This document shows, one piece after another, positions 1 to 8,645 of a DNA stretch of 64,000 nucleotides. Origin of the DNA: Pirellulales bacterium (GTDB lineage Bacteria > Planctomycetota > Planctomycetia > Pirellulales > Lacipirellulaceae). The stretch is taken from the NCBI GenBank assembly GCA_028279215.1, contig JANQOF010000062.1:20208-84207 (forward strand), given 5' to 3'. The notes beneath the pieces are model-generated. The model had not been told where the DNA came from. It saw only the letters and a program-made list of their open reading frames with translations, and searched no databases. The first letter of the stretch is position 1; every line of letters starts with the position of its first letter. The translations under genes and the position numbers were made by a program.

Positions 1-493
1 GCAACGACGACAATGCCTTGTCGCACACCCTGATCAACTCAATACGTTCGCGAAAGCCCTGTTGTTGGGCCAGGTCGAGCAGCGACGATAGCACGCGCCG
101 AGCCCAGCGACGACCGCTCGCATTCATCGACGGCAACTGCTCGTCGAGCGTTGTCGCCAGTGGCAAAGCACCGCGGCCCAAGTCGAACGTTGCCGGGTGG
201 AGATACGCGCTCTGCTGCCATTGTTCGACTATGGCGTCGACTTCCCCCCTCGCCGACAGGGCAACGGCCGAGCGTTGCGAGTTGGCCGCCACGACCAGCA
301 CCGGGTAAGCCGTGTCGCCAAAAGCGGCAAGTTCTGCCACCAAGCGCCCGGCCGTCGAGTCGTCGGATGCCCGAATGCGCCCCGCCAGTTGCTGCACGGT
401 TAGCCACTCTCCGGTACAAGCAACGACCGCTACCAACGCTGTCGCCGCTAGCAACACCGCGATCGCCCTAAGTGCGGCTGGCGAGAGCAACAT
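1..493 (-). CDS. Hypothetical membrane-anchored protein, 3' part cut off by the window edge
   Basis: The reverse strand is open from an ATG at 493 to the window start, giving at least 164 residues, so the C-terminus is missing. The protein opens with MLLSPAALRAIAVLLAATAL, a hydrophobic stretch that reads as a signal peptide or single membrane anchor, followed by an acidic, leucine- and alanine-rich region. Several other frames are open here because of the GC content, but only this one has a membrane segment at its start and runs off the edge. It is divergent from the secreted protein at 745. I do not recognise the family. Confidence 0.6.
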   Translation of the reverse strand, partial: MLLSPAALRAIAVLLAATALVAVVACTGEWLTVQQLAGRIRASDDSTAGRLVAELAAFGDTAYPVLVVAANSQRSAVALSARGEVDAIVEQWQQSAYLHPATFDLGRGALPLATTLDEQLPSMNASGRRWARRVLSSLLDLAQQQGFRERIELIRVCDKALSSL

Positions 494-744
494 CCTCAGC
501 GACGTTCGACAGCACCGCAAGACGAATTGGACATAGTTGGCGGCCATGGTTCGCGGATTCTTGCGCTTTGCGGTGCTCGCCACAAGAGCAATCGCAGGTG
601 CATTCACGCGGCGTTTGAATTTCGTCTTACCTTGGGCCCGCCGCGCTGCCGAAAAAACCGTTGAGATCGGCAAAGTTTGCCAAGTGCGTGGACCGTCTGT
701 GCTTGCAGTATGTCGGCCGCACGTTCTTACCGGGGGGAGCAGGG

Positions 745-1608
745 ATGATTCGAGCGGGATATCGCGCGGCGCGGACCGCGAAGCTGTTGCTGGTTTGCGT
801 GTCGCTGGTATCCGCCGCCCGAGCCGAATCGGATCCGCTTGCCGCTACCGGCAGCCGTTCTGCCCGCAACGAGGCTATGCGTTCGATCCCTTGGAAGAGC
901 CTTTCGAACGGCGAACGGCGGATGGTGCAATACGTCGCCCGAAATGCGACGATTTACCGTCGGATGCCTACCCGCGTGATCGACTGCGACCCGGTTGTGT
1001 TCAACTTCCTCGGTCAGCACCCTGAAGTGGTGACCGAACTTTGGAAGATGATGGGCGTTTGCAATCTCAATCTGGAGCTCGTCGGTCCGGAAACTTATCG
1101 AGCCACCGACGGGTCGGGGACCAGCGGCACGGTGCGGTACCTGGCCAGCAACTGGAACGACGATGCTCAGAACGTGGCGCTCATTTACTGCGAAGGCAAG
1201 TACAGCGGCGCACCGCTGCCACGAGCGGTGACCGCTCGCAGCGTCCTATTGCTGCGGAGCGGATCAACGGTCGAAACCAACGGGCGGCCGTACGTAACCG
1301 CGCGGCTCGACTCGTTTGTCTTGGTCGACAAGATTGGCGCGGAGCTGGTCGCCAAAACCATTCAGCCGCTGCTAGTGAAAACTGCCGATCACAACTTTGT
1401 AGAGACCATGAAGTTCGTCGGCACCTTCTCAAAAACCGCCGAGAACAATCCCGCTGGAATGCAACGATTGGCAGACAAGCTCGACCGAGTCGACGAACCA
1501 ACCCGCCACGGAATGGTGCAAATCTGCACCGAAGTCGCCTCACGATACAACTCCATGGGCACAGCCCGCCACGACACTGCCGTACGACTCGCGACGCAGC
1601 GGCGATAG
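745..1608 (+). CDS. Secreted hypothetical protein
   Basis: The protein has 287 residues. The start at 745 is chosen because a purine-rich site (GGGGGGAGCAGGG) lies just before it and the first residues, MIRAGYRAARTAKLLLVCVS, form a good signal peptide ending near AARAES. An in-frame start further upstream (661) would bury this signal. The mature part has no motif I recognise; it contains no cysteine cluster or obvious catalytic signature, and later positions are rich in threonine, asparagine and basic residues. The gene stands alone, divergent from the gene at the window edge and convergent with the acyltransferase gene at 1851. About 240 bp of non-coding sequence follow it. Confidence 0.7.
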   Translation: MIRAGYRAARTAKLLLVCVSLVSAARAESDPLAATGSRSARNEAMRSIPWKSLSNGERRMVQYVARNATIYRRMPTRVIDCDPVVFNFLGQHPEVVTELWKMMGVCNLNLELVGPETYRATDGSGTSGTVRYLASNWNDDAQNVALIYCEGKYSGAPLPRAVTARSVLLLRSGSTVETNGRPYVTARLDSFVLVDKIGAELVAKTIQPLLVKTADHNFVETMKFVGTFSKTAENNPAGMQRLADKLDRVDEPTRHGMVQICTEVASRYNSMGTARHDTAVRLATQRR

Positions 1609-1850
1609 CCGCAACACACACGTTCGTGACGCGAGACCATCGAACTTTCGCCTATTTGTAGCGTGCCCGCCTACTGCGTTTGCACCTGGCCACGTTGGCC
1701 TCTGCATCGACGAGTCATGCAGATTCGCCTGCTTCGACCGCCTTGCCGGATTTGACTCGTTTGCGCCAACCTACCCCGGCCATGAATGCTAGACACAATC
1801 TCACAAGCTTCAGGTCCGCACAGATTTAATCGACTTGCGACGGGGCCCGC

Positions 1851-4800
1851 TCAACCCTGCGTGCAGTATCGCTCGGCGGCCATTGCCGATATGCGCTTGA
1901 GATCAAGCTTGCCGGAGCCGAGCACGGGAATCTCGTCGACGAGCATGTAGCTGTCGGTCGAAGGGATCCAGATGTTGGGCAGTCCAGCTTCTTGCAGTCC
2001 GGCACAGATTTGCGTGGGCGATTTGTCGAGCGCGCGGTGGACGACGATCAACCGTTCGCCTTTGCGAGCGTCTGGCACGGCGGTAACCACCACGTGCGGC
2101 GCTTCGTCGTCGTCTTCGATTCCAGCCACCTGTTCGATAGCTTCCTCCACTCCGATGTGTGGAACCATTTCGCCTCCGATTTTCGAGAAGCGGCTTTCGC
2201 GGCCGGTGATGTGGATGAATCCGTCCGCGTCGATGCGGGCGATGTCGCCGGTCACATACCATCCGTCCCGCATGACCTGGGAGGTCTTCTCGGGCATGTT
2301 CATGTAGCCAAGCATCACGTTGGGTCCCGTGATGAGCAGCATGCCGGTGGCACCTTGCGGAAGGTCCTCGCCGGTGTCGGGATCGACTACCTTTGCTGCG
2401 ACGCCCGGCATGGGCCGGCCCACGGTGCCTTCCTTGCAATCGACTTCTTCGTGATGCGAGCGGCTGGGCGGCACGTTGACGCTGACGAGCGGCGAGAGTT
2501 CGGTGGCGCCGTAGCCTTCCACCGGCCGGACTCCGAACTTGTGCTCGAAAGCGTCGCACAGGCCGGTGGGCAGCTTCTCGGCGCCGGCGACCACCACGTC
2601 GAGCGTAGCGAACTGCTCAGGCGTGCAACGCTTGATGAACGAGCGAAGAAACGTTGGTGTAGCGATGAGAATCGTGGCTTTGTACTTCTCAGCGAGTTTT
2701 CCAATGACTTTCGCATCGAGAGGGCTGAAGTGGTAAGTGGCATGGATGTCGAGCGACAACGGGCCCCACATGGTGATTGTGTAGCCGAACGAATGGAAGA
2801 ACGGCAGGATGCCGAGCATCGTATCGTCGGTGCGGAGTTGGATGACCTGATCGACGGCGTCGATGTTCGACGCGATGTTGCGATAGGTGAGCATCACTCC
2901 CTTGGGCTCACCTGTCGAACCCGAGGTAAAGACCACCGTGAGCACTTCGTCGGGTTCGATTCTATTCAAACCGAACATCACGTCCAGCAGCGCACATGGC
3001 GTGACGTAGCCATTGATCGCGCCAAGCAGTTTGTCGCCGATCGTCAACTTCTCGCGGAGGTCGTCGAGGTAGATGATCTTTCCGTCGAGTTCGTCGAAAT
3101 TAATTGGCAGTTTCTCCGACACGCGGCGGCTGGTGAGGATGTACCGAATGCCGGCCTGGCGGATGCACGAGTTGATGACCTCCGCACTGGCCGAGTAATT
3201 CAGGTTCACCACCACGCGGCGCGAAAGCGTGAGGGCGCTGTTCACCAGAGTCGCACCGTTCGATGGCGGCAGCAGCACGCCGACGCAGTTTTCGTCGGTG
3301 GTAAACACCTCGCGCGCGAGCACCCTTTGCAGCACGAAGCACCGCATCAGTATTTGGGCGCCGGTGAGGGTTTCGCCTCCGGTGTCGGAAATTTTCCACC
3401 GGAACCTCGCCTTACGGCAGGTTCGGAGCATGGTGCGGATAACATTCGTGCTACGTGCGTGACGGCTCACGGCAGCCTTTGCTCCAAGTTGCTGTACAGC
3501 CTCGCGGACCTGCCCGACGCTGCTCGGATGTTTAATGGGGCGACCCAACCAAAAGGAAACACGATGCGGCCATTGCGAAGGCCACCTTCCGAATAGTCGC
3601 CCGCCTCGATAGCTAAACATACTACCCCAGAGTTCATCGAGGTAGACCGGAATCACTGGCGCTCCGGTGCCTCGGACAAGCGACAGGAGCCCACGAGTAA
3701 ACGACTGTAGCTGACCGGAGCGTGTCACGCGGCCCTCTGCGAATAGACATACCAGTTCGCCGTTGGCGAGCGCCTCGCGGGCGGTTCTGATCGCTGGTCG
3801 TGCGGCCGATGGGTTGCTGGGTACTTCGATTACGCCCATCAGCTTCGCGATTCGCCGTTTCCACGGTTGATTGAGCAAATCACTCTTGATCATCATCCGG
3901 ATGGGTCGAGACGAACTACATGACACCAGCAAGCCGTCTATCCAGGTCACGTGATTGGCCACCAACAGCGCGCCGCCCTCGGCGGGCAGATTGTCGCGAT
4001 CCTCCAAATGAATGCGATACACAGTGTGTGCCAGCAACCAGGAAACGAACTTGGTAGTCGATTGCGGAATGAGATAAACAATGTACACCAGCACCGGAAG
4101 GGTGAGCACGCTGCACAACAGAAAGATCTCCCGGGCATTGAACAGCTCGCTCTCGGTAAACAACTTCGTGCGTAGCGCCAGGAAGCCGATCGTCACCACG
4201 AGCATCCCAGAAAACATGAGAAAGTTCGAAGCGGCGAGCACCGCGCCGCGTACTTCGGGCCGGCTGCGGTGCTGCAGGTAGGCAGTCAGCGGTACGACGA
4301 AGATTCCGGAACTTATCCCGAGCATGGCTAAATAGAAACAAGCAAGCACGTAGCTACCGGTCATATGCGAATCGATGCCGGTGCCATCGAAGAAATTCCC
4401 GCGTACCGTAAACAGCAGAAAAGTGAACAGCACTAATCCACCGGCGCCCAAAGGCAGCATCCCAAGCTCGACGTGACCATTCGACCAGAGGCCCGCCAAT
4501 AAGCTGCCGAGCGCCATGCCGATGACCAGCGCGACTAATCCGGGTACGACCTGCACTTGATCGCTTCCACCCTGTTCGTAAACGAGTTGGTCGATGTTGA
4601 GTTGCGAAAGCGTGCCCAACGACCAGAAGAACATACTGCCCAATGCAACCAACAGCAGTGCACGATCGGCGGCTAGAATTCGAAGGTCGGCCACAGTTCG
4701 CTTGGGGAAGTCCCAAGGAAATTTCATCGTCGGTTGCGCTGCATGAAGGAATGCGATCCACAGGCTGGCGATCCAACCGGCGATGGCAAACCCGACGAGT

Positions 4801-5399
4801 ACCGCTGCTTGCACCAACCAATCGTAGCCACCGAACGTACCATGGACGTGCGCTGTTGCGAGCCAGCCACCCATCGCCGTTCCGATTACGATCGCGACTA
4901 CGGTCACGAATCCAATCAGCCCGTTCGCCGCCGAGATCGCCCCTTGGTGCAACATCTCAGGAATGCTGCCGAGCTTTGCTGGCCCAAATAGAGCGCTCTG
5001 CGCACCCATGAGGGCGACCGAAGTAAACAGAAGCCAATTCCAATCGAGAAACACCGCCAGCACCGTGAGCGCCATTAGTGCCACTTCAGCAATCTTGCAC
5101 CAGATGATGACGTCGCGCTTGCTAAACCGATCGGCCAGGTAGCCGGCGGGAGCAGCGAGCAGCAGGTAAGGAAGAATGAAGCAGACCGACCCTGCGACCA
5201 ACATCTGGTTCGCGTTCTCAAACTTCTCCTTTCCGATCCCGATCACGAGCCATCGGGTAATGCTGTCGTTCGTAGCGCCGAGCAGTTGGGTGAACAGCAA
5301 ACCAAGAAACGTGGTCGACATGAGACCAGCTTGAGGCGCCGGCGGCTCGAAGCCGTCGCTGTCGCTCAAGTCGGGCATTTCGTCGTCGGGGTGTGGCAT
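1851..5399 (-). CDS. MFS transporter / PlsC acyltransferase / acyl-ACP synthetase fusion (LplT-Aas type)
   Basis: This 1182-residue protein joins three activities of lysophospholipid recycling at the inner membrane. Residues about 25-440 form a 12-helix MFS domain like the lysophospholipid flippase LplT (GYLADRFSKRD loop). Residues about 465-650 are a PlsC-type 1-acyl-glycerophosphate acyltransferase with the NHVTWID (HX4D) and FAEGR motifs. Residues about 690-1180 are an AMP-forming acyl ligase with TSGSTGEPKG, GYGATE and GWYVTGD. In Escherichia coli LplT and Aas are separate proteins; known relatives include full fusions. The function is inferred from these motifs: import a lysolipid, activate a fatty acid, re-acylate. 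It stands alone and is divergent from the small membrane protein at 5573. Confidence 0.88.
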   Translation of the reverse strand: MPHPDDEMPDLSDSDGFEPPAPQAGLMSTTFLGLLFTQLLGATNDSITRWLVIGIGKEKFENANQMLVAGSVCFILPYLLLAAPAGYLADRFSKRDVIIWCKIAEVALMALTVLAVFLDWNWLLFTSVALMGAQSALFGPAKLGSIPEMLHQGAISAANGLIGFVTVVAIVIGTAMGGWLATAHVHGTFGGYDWLVQAAVLVGFAIAGWIASLWIAFLHAAQPTMKFPWDFPKRTVADLRILAADRALLLVALGSMFFWSLGTLSQLNIDQLVYEQGGSDQVQVVPGLVALVIGMALGSLLAGLWSNGHVELGMLPLGAGGLVLFTFLLFTVRGNFFDGTGIDSHMTGSYVLACFYLAMLGISSGIFVVPLTAYLQHRSRPEVRGAVLAASNFLMFSGMLVVTIGFLALRTKLFTESELFNAREIFLLCSVLTLPVLVYIVYLIPQSTTKFVSWLLAHTVYRIHLEDRDNLPAEGGALLVANHVTWIDGLLVSCSSSRPIRMMIKSDLLNQPWKRRIAKLMGVIEVPSNPSAARPAIRTAREALANGELVCLFAEGRVTRSGQLQSFTRGLLSLVRGTGAPVIPVYLDELWGSMFSYRGGRLFGRWPSQWPHRVSFWLGRPIKHPSSVGQVREAVQQLGAKAAVSRHARSTNVIRTMLRTCRKARFRWKISDTGGETLTGAQILMRCFVLQRVLAREVFTTDENCVGVLLPPSNGATLVNSALTLSRRVVVNLNYSASAEVINSCIRQAGIRYILTSRRVSEKLPINFDELDGKIIYLDDLREKLTIGDKLLGAINGYVTPCALLDVMFGLNRIEPDEVLTVVFTSGSTGEPKGVMLTYRNIASNIDAVDQVIQLRTDDTMLGILPFFHSFGYTITMWGPLSLDIHATYHFSPLDAKVIGKLAEKYKATILIATPTFLRSFIKRCTPEQFATLDVVVAGAEKLPTGLCDAFEHKFGVRPVEGYGATELSPLVSVNVPPSRSHHEEVDCKEGTVGRPMPGVAAKVVDPDTGEDLPQGATGMLLITGPNVMLGYMNMPEKTSQVMRDGWYVTGDIARIDADGFIHITGRESRFSKIGGEMVPHIGVEEAIEQVAGIEDDDEAPHVVVTAVPDARKGERLIVVHRALDKSPTQICAGLQEAGLPNIWIPSTDSYMLVDEIPVLGSGKLDLKRISAMAAERYCTQG

Positions 5400-5572
5400 C
5401 TACAGCAAGGTGGGAATCTGGCGGCCGGGGGAGACCCATCGTTGTAATCCTTGTGCCGACCACCGTCCAAGGGGCTGAGAGGCATCTTCTTTGGTGCGGC
5501 AAGCCATCTGCCTATAATAATAGGTCGTGGCCGCGATTCGATTCTCACTCCACTCGCCAGCGAGGTCTGCCC

Positions 5573-5872
5573 GTGGGCAAGCTGTACAGTTTTCTGCTTG
5601 GAGTGGTGATTGGTTTCACCTTGTATCACGCAGCAACCAACTATCACTTTCTGTACGCCTCCGACGGGCTGCACATGGTGCATAAGATCCCGCCGCGACT
5701 TGAAGAGATTTACGTCGACGTCCGCCATTTCACACCACAAGATTGGCTCGTCCATCCCGAGCTTGCTGCAGCTGTCGAGAGGGCGGGCAAACAGGAGATG
5801 ATCACCAATGCGGTTGGCAACGCCGTGAAGGAAGCCGTCGAACAAGTGCTACCAAAACCAGACGATACGTAA
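5573..5872 (+). CDS. Small single-pass membrane protein
   Basis: The 99-residue protein probably starts at a GTG at 5573, preceded by CGAGG. From there it begins GKLYSFLLGVVIGFTLYHA, a clean membrane segment, followed by a soluble tail (ASDGLHMVHKIPPRLEEIYV, then FTPQDW). A longer reading from 5393 would overlap the divergent acyltransferase gene and add an uncharacteristic arginine-rich stretch. I do not know the family; tails of this type, ending in a helix of charged residues, occur in small conserved planctomycete proteins, but that is an impression. It may share a promoter region with the divergent gene. Confidence 0.65.
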   Translation: MGKLYSFLLGVVIGFTLYHAATNYHFLYASDGLHMVHKIPPRLEEIYVDVRHFTPQDWLVHPELAAAVERAGKQEMITNAVGNAVKEAVEQVLPKPDDT

Positions 5873-6070
5873 GCAGCATCTCGGCGCGACGTGGCGCTCC
5901 ACCGGCCGCAACTCCTACATCCGGCGCGACGCGCACACGTAGCGCCACCGTGCGCTTGCGCGGGAGATTCACCACATGTTGGCCGACCGCTCGATGATTG
6001 ACAATGACGGCTTCTCGATTTGCCGCGTCGTCGCATACCGCACGGGCGGCGCAAGACACGGAGCAGAAAA

Positions 6071-6370
6071 ATGGACTTCAACCGCAATCAGTTCTTCTTC
6101 CTCGGAGTCTTCATTCTGCTGCTTGGCATTCAGGTGCGAGTCGTCGACACCTACGTGCTGTCGCCGGAGGTCACCAAGTTTCTCGCTGAACGTTCGGGCA
6201 CTACGGTTGCGTCGGCGTCCGACTCGCCGGGGGCATTTCTGGCCGCGAATGCCCCATCCAACTCGCTCGTCCGCAAGAGCTTTCAACCGCCGGAGTGGCT
6301 GGGCTGGTGTCTAATGTCCGTCGGGGCGGTTCTCATTCTGCATAGTCTGGCGATGCCCCGGCCGACGTAA
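6071..6370 (+). CDS. Small membrane protein with two hydrophobic segments
   Basis: The 99-residue protein starts at ATG 6071 after a GGAGCAGAAAA leader. It has a first membrane segment near the N-terminus (NQFFFLGVFILLLGIQVRVV) and a second near the C-terminus (LGWCLMSVGAVLILHSLAM), with about 50 periplasmic or extracytoplasmic residues between them. An in-frame upstream start at 6020 would add an arginine-rich stretch and has no ribosome binding site. The function is unknown. It sits about 200 bp after another small membrane protein and 150 bp before the STAS gene, on the same strand. Confidence 0.6.
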   Translation: MDFNRNQFFFLGVFILLLGIQVRVVDTYVLSPEVTKFLAERSGTTVASASDSPGAFLAANAPSNSLVRKSFQPPEWLGWCLMSVGAVLILHSLAMPRPT

Positions 6371-6519
6371 CTCGATCGGTGCCAAACGGGCGTTCGGCTT
6401 GCAGCAGCAACTGGACGCGAGTATCATTGTGGTCCGAGAAAAGTGCAGGCTAGGGCGAGCGGATTGGCCTGCGATGGAACAGTCTAGTTGCCTCCAATTC
6501 ATCGAAAAGGTTAGGGTTG

Positions 6520-6873
6520 ATGCCGGAACCTAAGCGAATCAAAGTAAGTGACTCGGCAGGCGTGACCGTCGTCACGTTTGCCGATTCGAAGATCATCGAC
6601 GAAGAGGAAATCCAGGAACTGGGGCAAGAGCTTTACGACCTAGTCGAACGCGAGAATCATCGAAAGTTCGTACTCAACTTTTCGCATGTCGAATTCCTTT
6701 CGAGTGCGGCACTTGGCAAGCTCATTAGTTTCGAGAAGAAGGTCAGCACGCACGATGGCGAGCTGATTCTTACGAACATCCGCCCCGAGATCTACGAAGT
6801 GTTCGCCATCACGAAGCTCACTAAACTGTTCCAAATCAAAGATGACGAAGCCGACGCACTAGCCGTCTTGTGA
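6520..6873 (+). CDS. STAS-domain anti-sigma factor antagonist
   Basis: The 117-residue protein is a single STAS domain of the SpoIIAA/RsbV type. The signature is the segment FVLNFSHVEFLSSAALGKL, in which one of the two adjacent serines is the usual phosphorylation site of these antagonists. I chose ATG 6520 over the adjacent in-frame TTG at 6517. In known systems such a protein, when unphosphorylated, binds an anti-sigma kinase and releases a sigma factor. The gene for an RsbW-like kinase follows 131 bp later on the same strand, which fits a partner-switching pair. A PP2C-type phosphatase is encoded 26 kb away at 33068. Confidence 0.87.
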   Translation: MPEPKRIKVSDSAGVTVVTFADSKIIDEEEIQELGQELYDLVERENHRKFVLNFSHVEFLSSAALGKLISFEKKVSTHDGELILTNIRPEIYEVFAITKLTKLFQIKDDEADALAVL

Positions 6874-7004
6874 CGCAATGCGTCGCCGCACACGTCTGGC
6901 AAGGCTCGCGGACGTTCGGCGAATCGCTCGATACCAGCGATTGCTTTCCCAATTCAAGTTCGTTTACCACCCGCCAAGTGGCGACCGAATCGTTAAGGCG
7001 AGCC

Positions 7005-7457
7005 ATGACCCACCACAACTGGAGCCACACAATCCAGCGGTCGTTGCCCAGCCGTCGCAACGCGCATCTTGAGTCGATGAAAGAGATCCTCGCCAAGCTG
7101 ACTCAGCTTGGTTGGAGCGACCGAGAGCTGTTTGGCGTCCAAATGGCGCTCGAAGAGTCGCTCACCAATGCCATCCGACACGGCAACAAGCTCGACGAGT
7201 CGAAGCGAGTCATCATGGAGTGCAAGGTAAGCTCCGAGCGATTCTGGCTGCGGGTAGAGGACGAGGGCCCCGGGTTCATTCCTGCCGACGTCCCCGATTG
7301 CACGAAGGAGCACAACCTGGAAGCGTGCGGCGGACGCGGCTTGATGCTCATTCGGGCCTACATGACGAGCGTCGAATACAACGACACCGGCAATCGCGTG
7401 ACGATGGAGAAAATACGCGGCGACGAGTCGGGCGAACTCGTGGACGTCTCCACCTGA
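7005..7457 (+). CDS. RsbW-like serine kinase / anti-sigma factor (GHKL ATPase)
   Basis: The 150-residue protein has the Bergerat ATP-binding fold of anti-sigma kinases: the N box LEESLTNAIRHGN, the DEGPGF motif and a glycine-rich GGRGLMLI lid. The start at ATG 7005 gives a protein of family length; an open stretch back to 6870 overlaps the STAS stop and adds unrelated sequence. Known relatives phosphorylate the STAS antagonist and sequester a sigma factor. It forms a pair with the STAS gene immediately upstream. Its sigma factor cannot be identified from the window, and it might instead regulate another partner. Confidence 0.85.
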   Translation: MTHHNWSHTIQRSLPSRRNAHLESMKEILAKLTQLGWSDRELFGVQMALEESLTNAIRHGNKLDESKRVIMECKVSSERFWLRVEDEGPGFIPADVPDCTKEHNLEACGGRGLMLIRAYMTSVEYNDTGNRVTMEKIRGDESGELVDVST

Positions 7458-7604
7458 TAGCCAACTGGCCAATCATTTTGGCGAACTAATCGCCGCCAAT
7501 TGCGTCTGTGGAACATGGGCAAAACGCCACCCACTATTGAAAGCTGCCAAGCCCCCAGATATACTCCTCAATCGGCCAGCTCTGGCCGGAAAGTCTGCCT
7601 CTAT

Positions 7605-7677
7605 TCCCCTGTAGCTCAGTTGGTAGAGCAGGCGGCTGTTAACCGCCTTGTCGCAGGTTCGAGTCCTGCCGGGGGAG
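7605..7677 (+). tRNA. tRNA-Asn (GTT)
   Basis: The sequence folds as a standard cloverleaf. The acceptor arms are TCCCCTG (7605-7611) and CGGGGGA (7670-7676). The D arm carries AGCTCAGTTGGTAGAGC. The anticodon stem GGCGG/CCGCC closes the loop CTGTTAA with anticodon GTT, and the T arm is GCAGG-TTCGAGT-CCTGC. The discriminator base is G and CCA is not encoded. Confidence 0.96.
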
Positions 7678-7721
7678 CTTCTTATTTTGACAGCGGAACT
7701 GGCGTACAACAGGGTTCACGT

Positions 7722-7754
7722 ACAGCACCCAGGCAGATGTTGCCAGGGTGCTGT
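7722..7754 (+). terminator. Strong hairpin after tRNA-Asn, possible terminator
   Basis: Nine perfectly complementary bases, ACAGCACCC (7722-7730) and GGGTGCTGT (7746-7754), enclose an inner GGCA/TGCC pair. The position 45 bp after the tRNA suits termination, but the following bases (TGGATTTG) are only moderately T-rich. No gene is visible between here and the tracrRNA terminator at 7975. Confidence 0.45.
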
Positions 7755-7971
7755 TGGATTTGTACAGTGTTTGCGTCGTCGTAGCGTGCTATGGCACCAT
7801 CAAGAGAGTCGACTTTCAGTCGTAATCTCTGCCCGGCGAAATGCCAGGGTCGCGAGGAACTCTCCTGCTCTCAATCTATCAACAAGCGTGTGGTTAAAAG
7901 GAATGAGTTGGTCATCCTTCCAAACTCGCTCCTAGAAAAGCCCTGATCGCAGCAGTCGCGGGAAAACAGCA

Positions 7972-8081
7972 ACGAAAAAGACCGCACTGCCAAGGCATTG
8001 CGGTCGGTTGCTCCGTAGAGCAGTGCCTGCGAATTTTTCTTCTTGTTACGAAAAGAGACGCAGACGGGGATTGGTTACACG
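7972..8081 (-). ncRNA. tracrRNA of the type II-C CRISPR system
   Basis: Read on the minus strand, 8080-8059 is complementary to the 3' 22 bases of the crRNA-sense repeat (one G-U pair), 8058-8051 forms an internal loop, and 8050-8045 (CGTAAC) pairs with the first six bases of the repeat (GTTGCG). This interrupted repeat:anti-repeat duplex is the usual Cas9 arrangement. It is followed by an A-rich linker, a TGCTC-TACG-GAGCA hairpin (8022-8009) with a very stable tetraloop, and a terminator hairpin with a run of five T. The predicted start, about 8081, is set by the promoter at 8115-8088, giving about 110 nt. The pairing fixes the array as transcribed on the minus strand. It lies just downstream of hicA. 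Confidence 0.88.
7975..8005 (-). terminator. Rho-independent terminator of the tracrRNA
   Basis: On the minus strand GACCGCA (8005-7999) pairs with TGCGGTC (7986-7980); the stem continues with TGCC/GGCA inside and is followed directly by five T (7979-7975). Confidence 0.88.
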
Positions 8082-8087
8082 ACTTTT

Positions 8088-8115
8088 AGTCTAACAACAA
8101 CGGGGTGTAGGTCAA
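8088..8115 (-). promoter_or_regulatory. Predicted tracrRNA promoter
   Basis: On the minus strand a -35-like TTGACC (8115-8110) is separated by 16 bases from a -10-like TAGACT (8093-8088). The expected start, about 8081, coincides with the first base of the anti-repeat. The promoter lies in the short gap after the hicA stop, so read-through from hicBA is also possible. Confidence 0.65.
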
Positions 8116-8124
8116 TCTGTCACA

Positions 8125-8355
8125 TCAAGCGTTTAAGAATTCATCCACGTCAATTTCGCCTTCTCGGAGTATAGCCCGTAGGGTTCCTTCCGGCATGTCT
8201 CCCGTATGCTTGGGAATCGTGATTGCCCGTTGCTTCTGTTGGTGAACCCAGATTTCGTGGCTACCGCGACCTTGCCTGTCGAGTTCCCAGCCCAGGCGTT
8301 TCAGCTTGCGGGCGACGTCCCGGTACTTGAATCCCGCGAGGCGTCCCATGCCCAT
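8125..8355 (-). CDS. hicA: HicA-family mRNA interferase toxin
   Basis: The 76-residue protein has the HicA double-stranded RNA-binding-like fold signature: GFKYRDVARKLKRLGWELDR, then RGSHEIW with the catalytic histidine, then ITIPKH and a C-terminal LRAIL. HicA toxins cleave mRNA and tmRNA and are neutralised by HicB. The start at 8355 gives the family length; ATG 8349 is an alternative. The gene overlaps the end of hicB by about 55 bp, which is typical of translational coupling. It sits between the tracrRNA and cas9, an unusual place for a toxin-antitoxin pair. Confidence 0.88.
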   Translation of the reverse strand: MGMGRLAGFKYRDVARKLKRLGWELDRQGRGSHEIWVHQQKQRAITIPKHTGDMPEGTLRAILREGEIDVDEFLNA

Positions 8356-8594
8356 GGCTCCAGGGGAATTTTCAATTCGGTGGGTACTGCAGCACCAGAC
8401 GCAAACGCTGGCGGCAGTGGAAACCCGTGCTCGATACAAGATGCGGCGATTTCCTTCGCCAAATCGCGCGCAATCTCCGCCACCTCGACAACGGTTGACG
8501 CTTGCGCCACCAACCCGGGGACATCAGGACTCGTGGCGACGTAACCACCCTCATCGAGGGGTTCGATATGTAGGCGAATGGCGGATTCGTTCAC
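8301..8594 (-). CDS. hicB: HicB-family antitoxin
   Basis: The 97-residue protein shows the HicB core: LDEGGYVATSPDVPGLVAQA, with the conserved GG-Y--SPDLPG pattern, followed by a helix (AEIARDLAKEIAASCIEHG) and a proline-rich turn (FPLPPA). It probably starts at GTG 8594 after AAGG. The C-terminal part is short, so a separate DNA-binding domain is not obvious. HicB proteins bind HicA and often repress their own promoter. The order antitoxin first, toxin second is the reverse of classical hicAB but is known. Its upstream region holds the two degenerate CRISPR repeats and the region of the cas9 promoter. Confidence 0.85.
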   Translation of the reverse strand: MNESAIRLHIEPLDEGGYVATSPDVPGLVAQASTVVEVAEIARDLAKEIAASCIEHGFPLPPAFASGAAVPTELKIPLEPWAWDASRDSSTGTSPAS

Positions 8595-8603
8595 CGAATT
8601 GGC

Positions 8604-8645
8604 CTTGAAGTAAAGTTCTTAGGCGAAGGACGCCTTCTACTTCAA
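8604..8645. repeat. Imperfect inverted repeat between hicB and the degenerate repeats
   Basis: CTTGAAGTA and TACTTCAAG flank an inner AGGCG-AAGGA-CGCCT hairpin. The structure lies in the leader of hicBA if transcription comes from the promoter near 8800. It has no adjacent T run and so is not an obvious terminator; an operator for HicB or a structured leader are the options. Confidence 0.5.

Noticed and set aside
5393..5572. N-terminal extension of the small membrane protein at 5573
   Set aside because: It overlaps the divergent gene's start, lacks a ribosome binding site and would hide the membrane segment.
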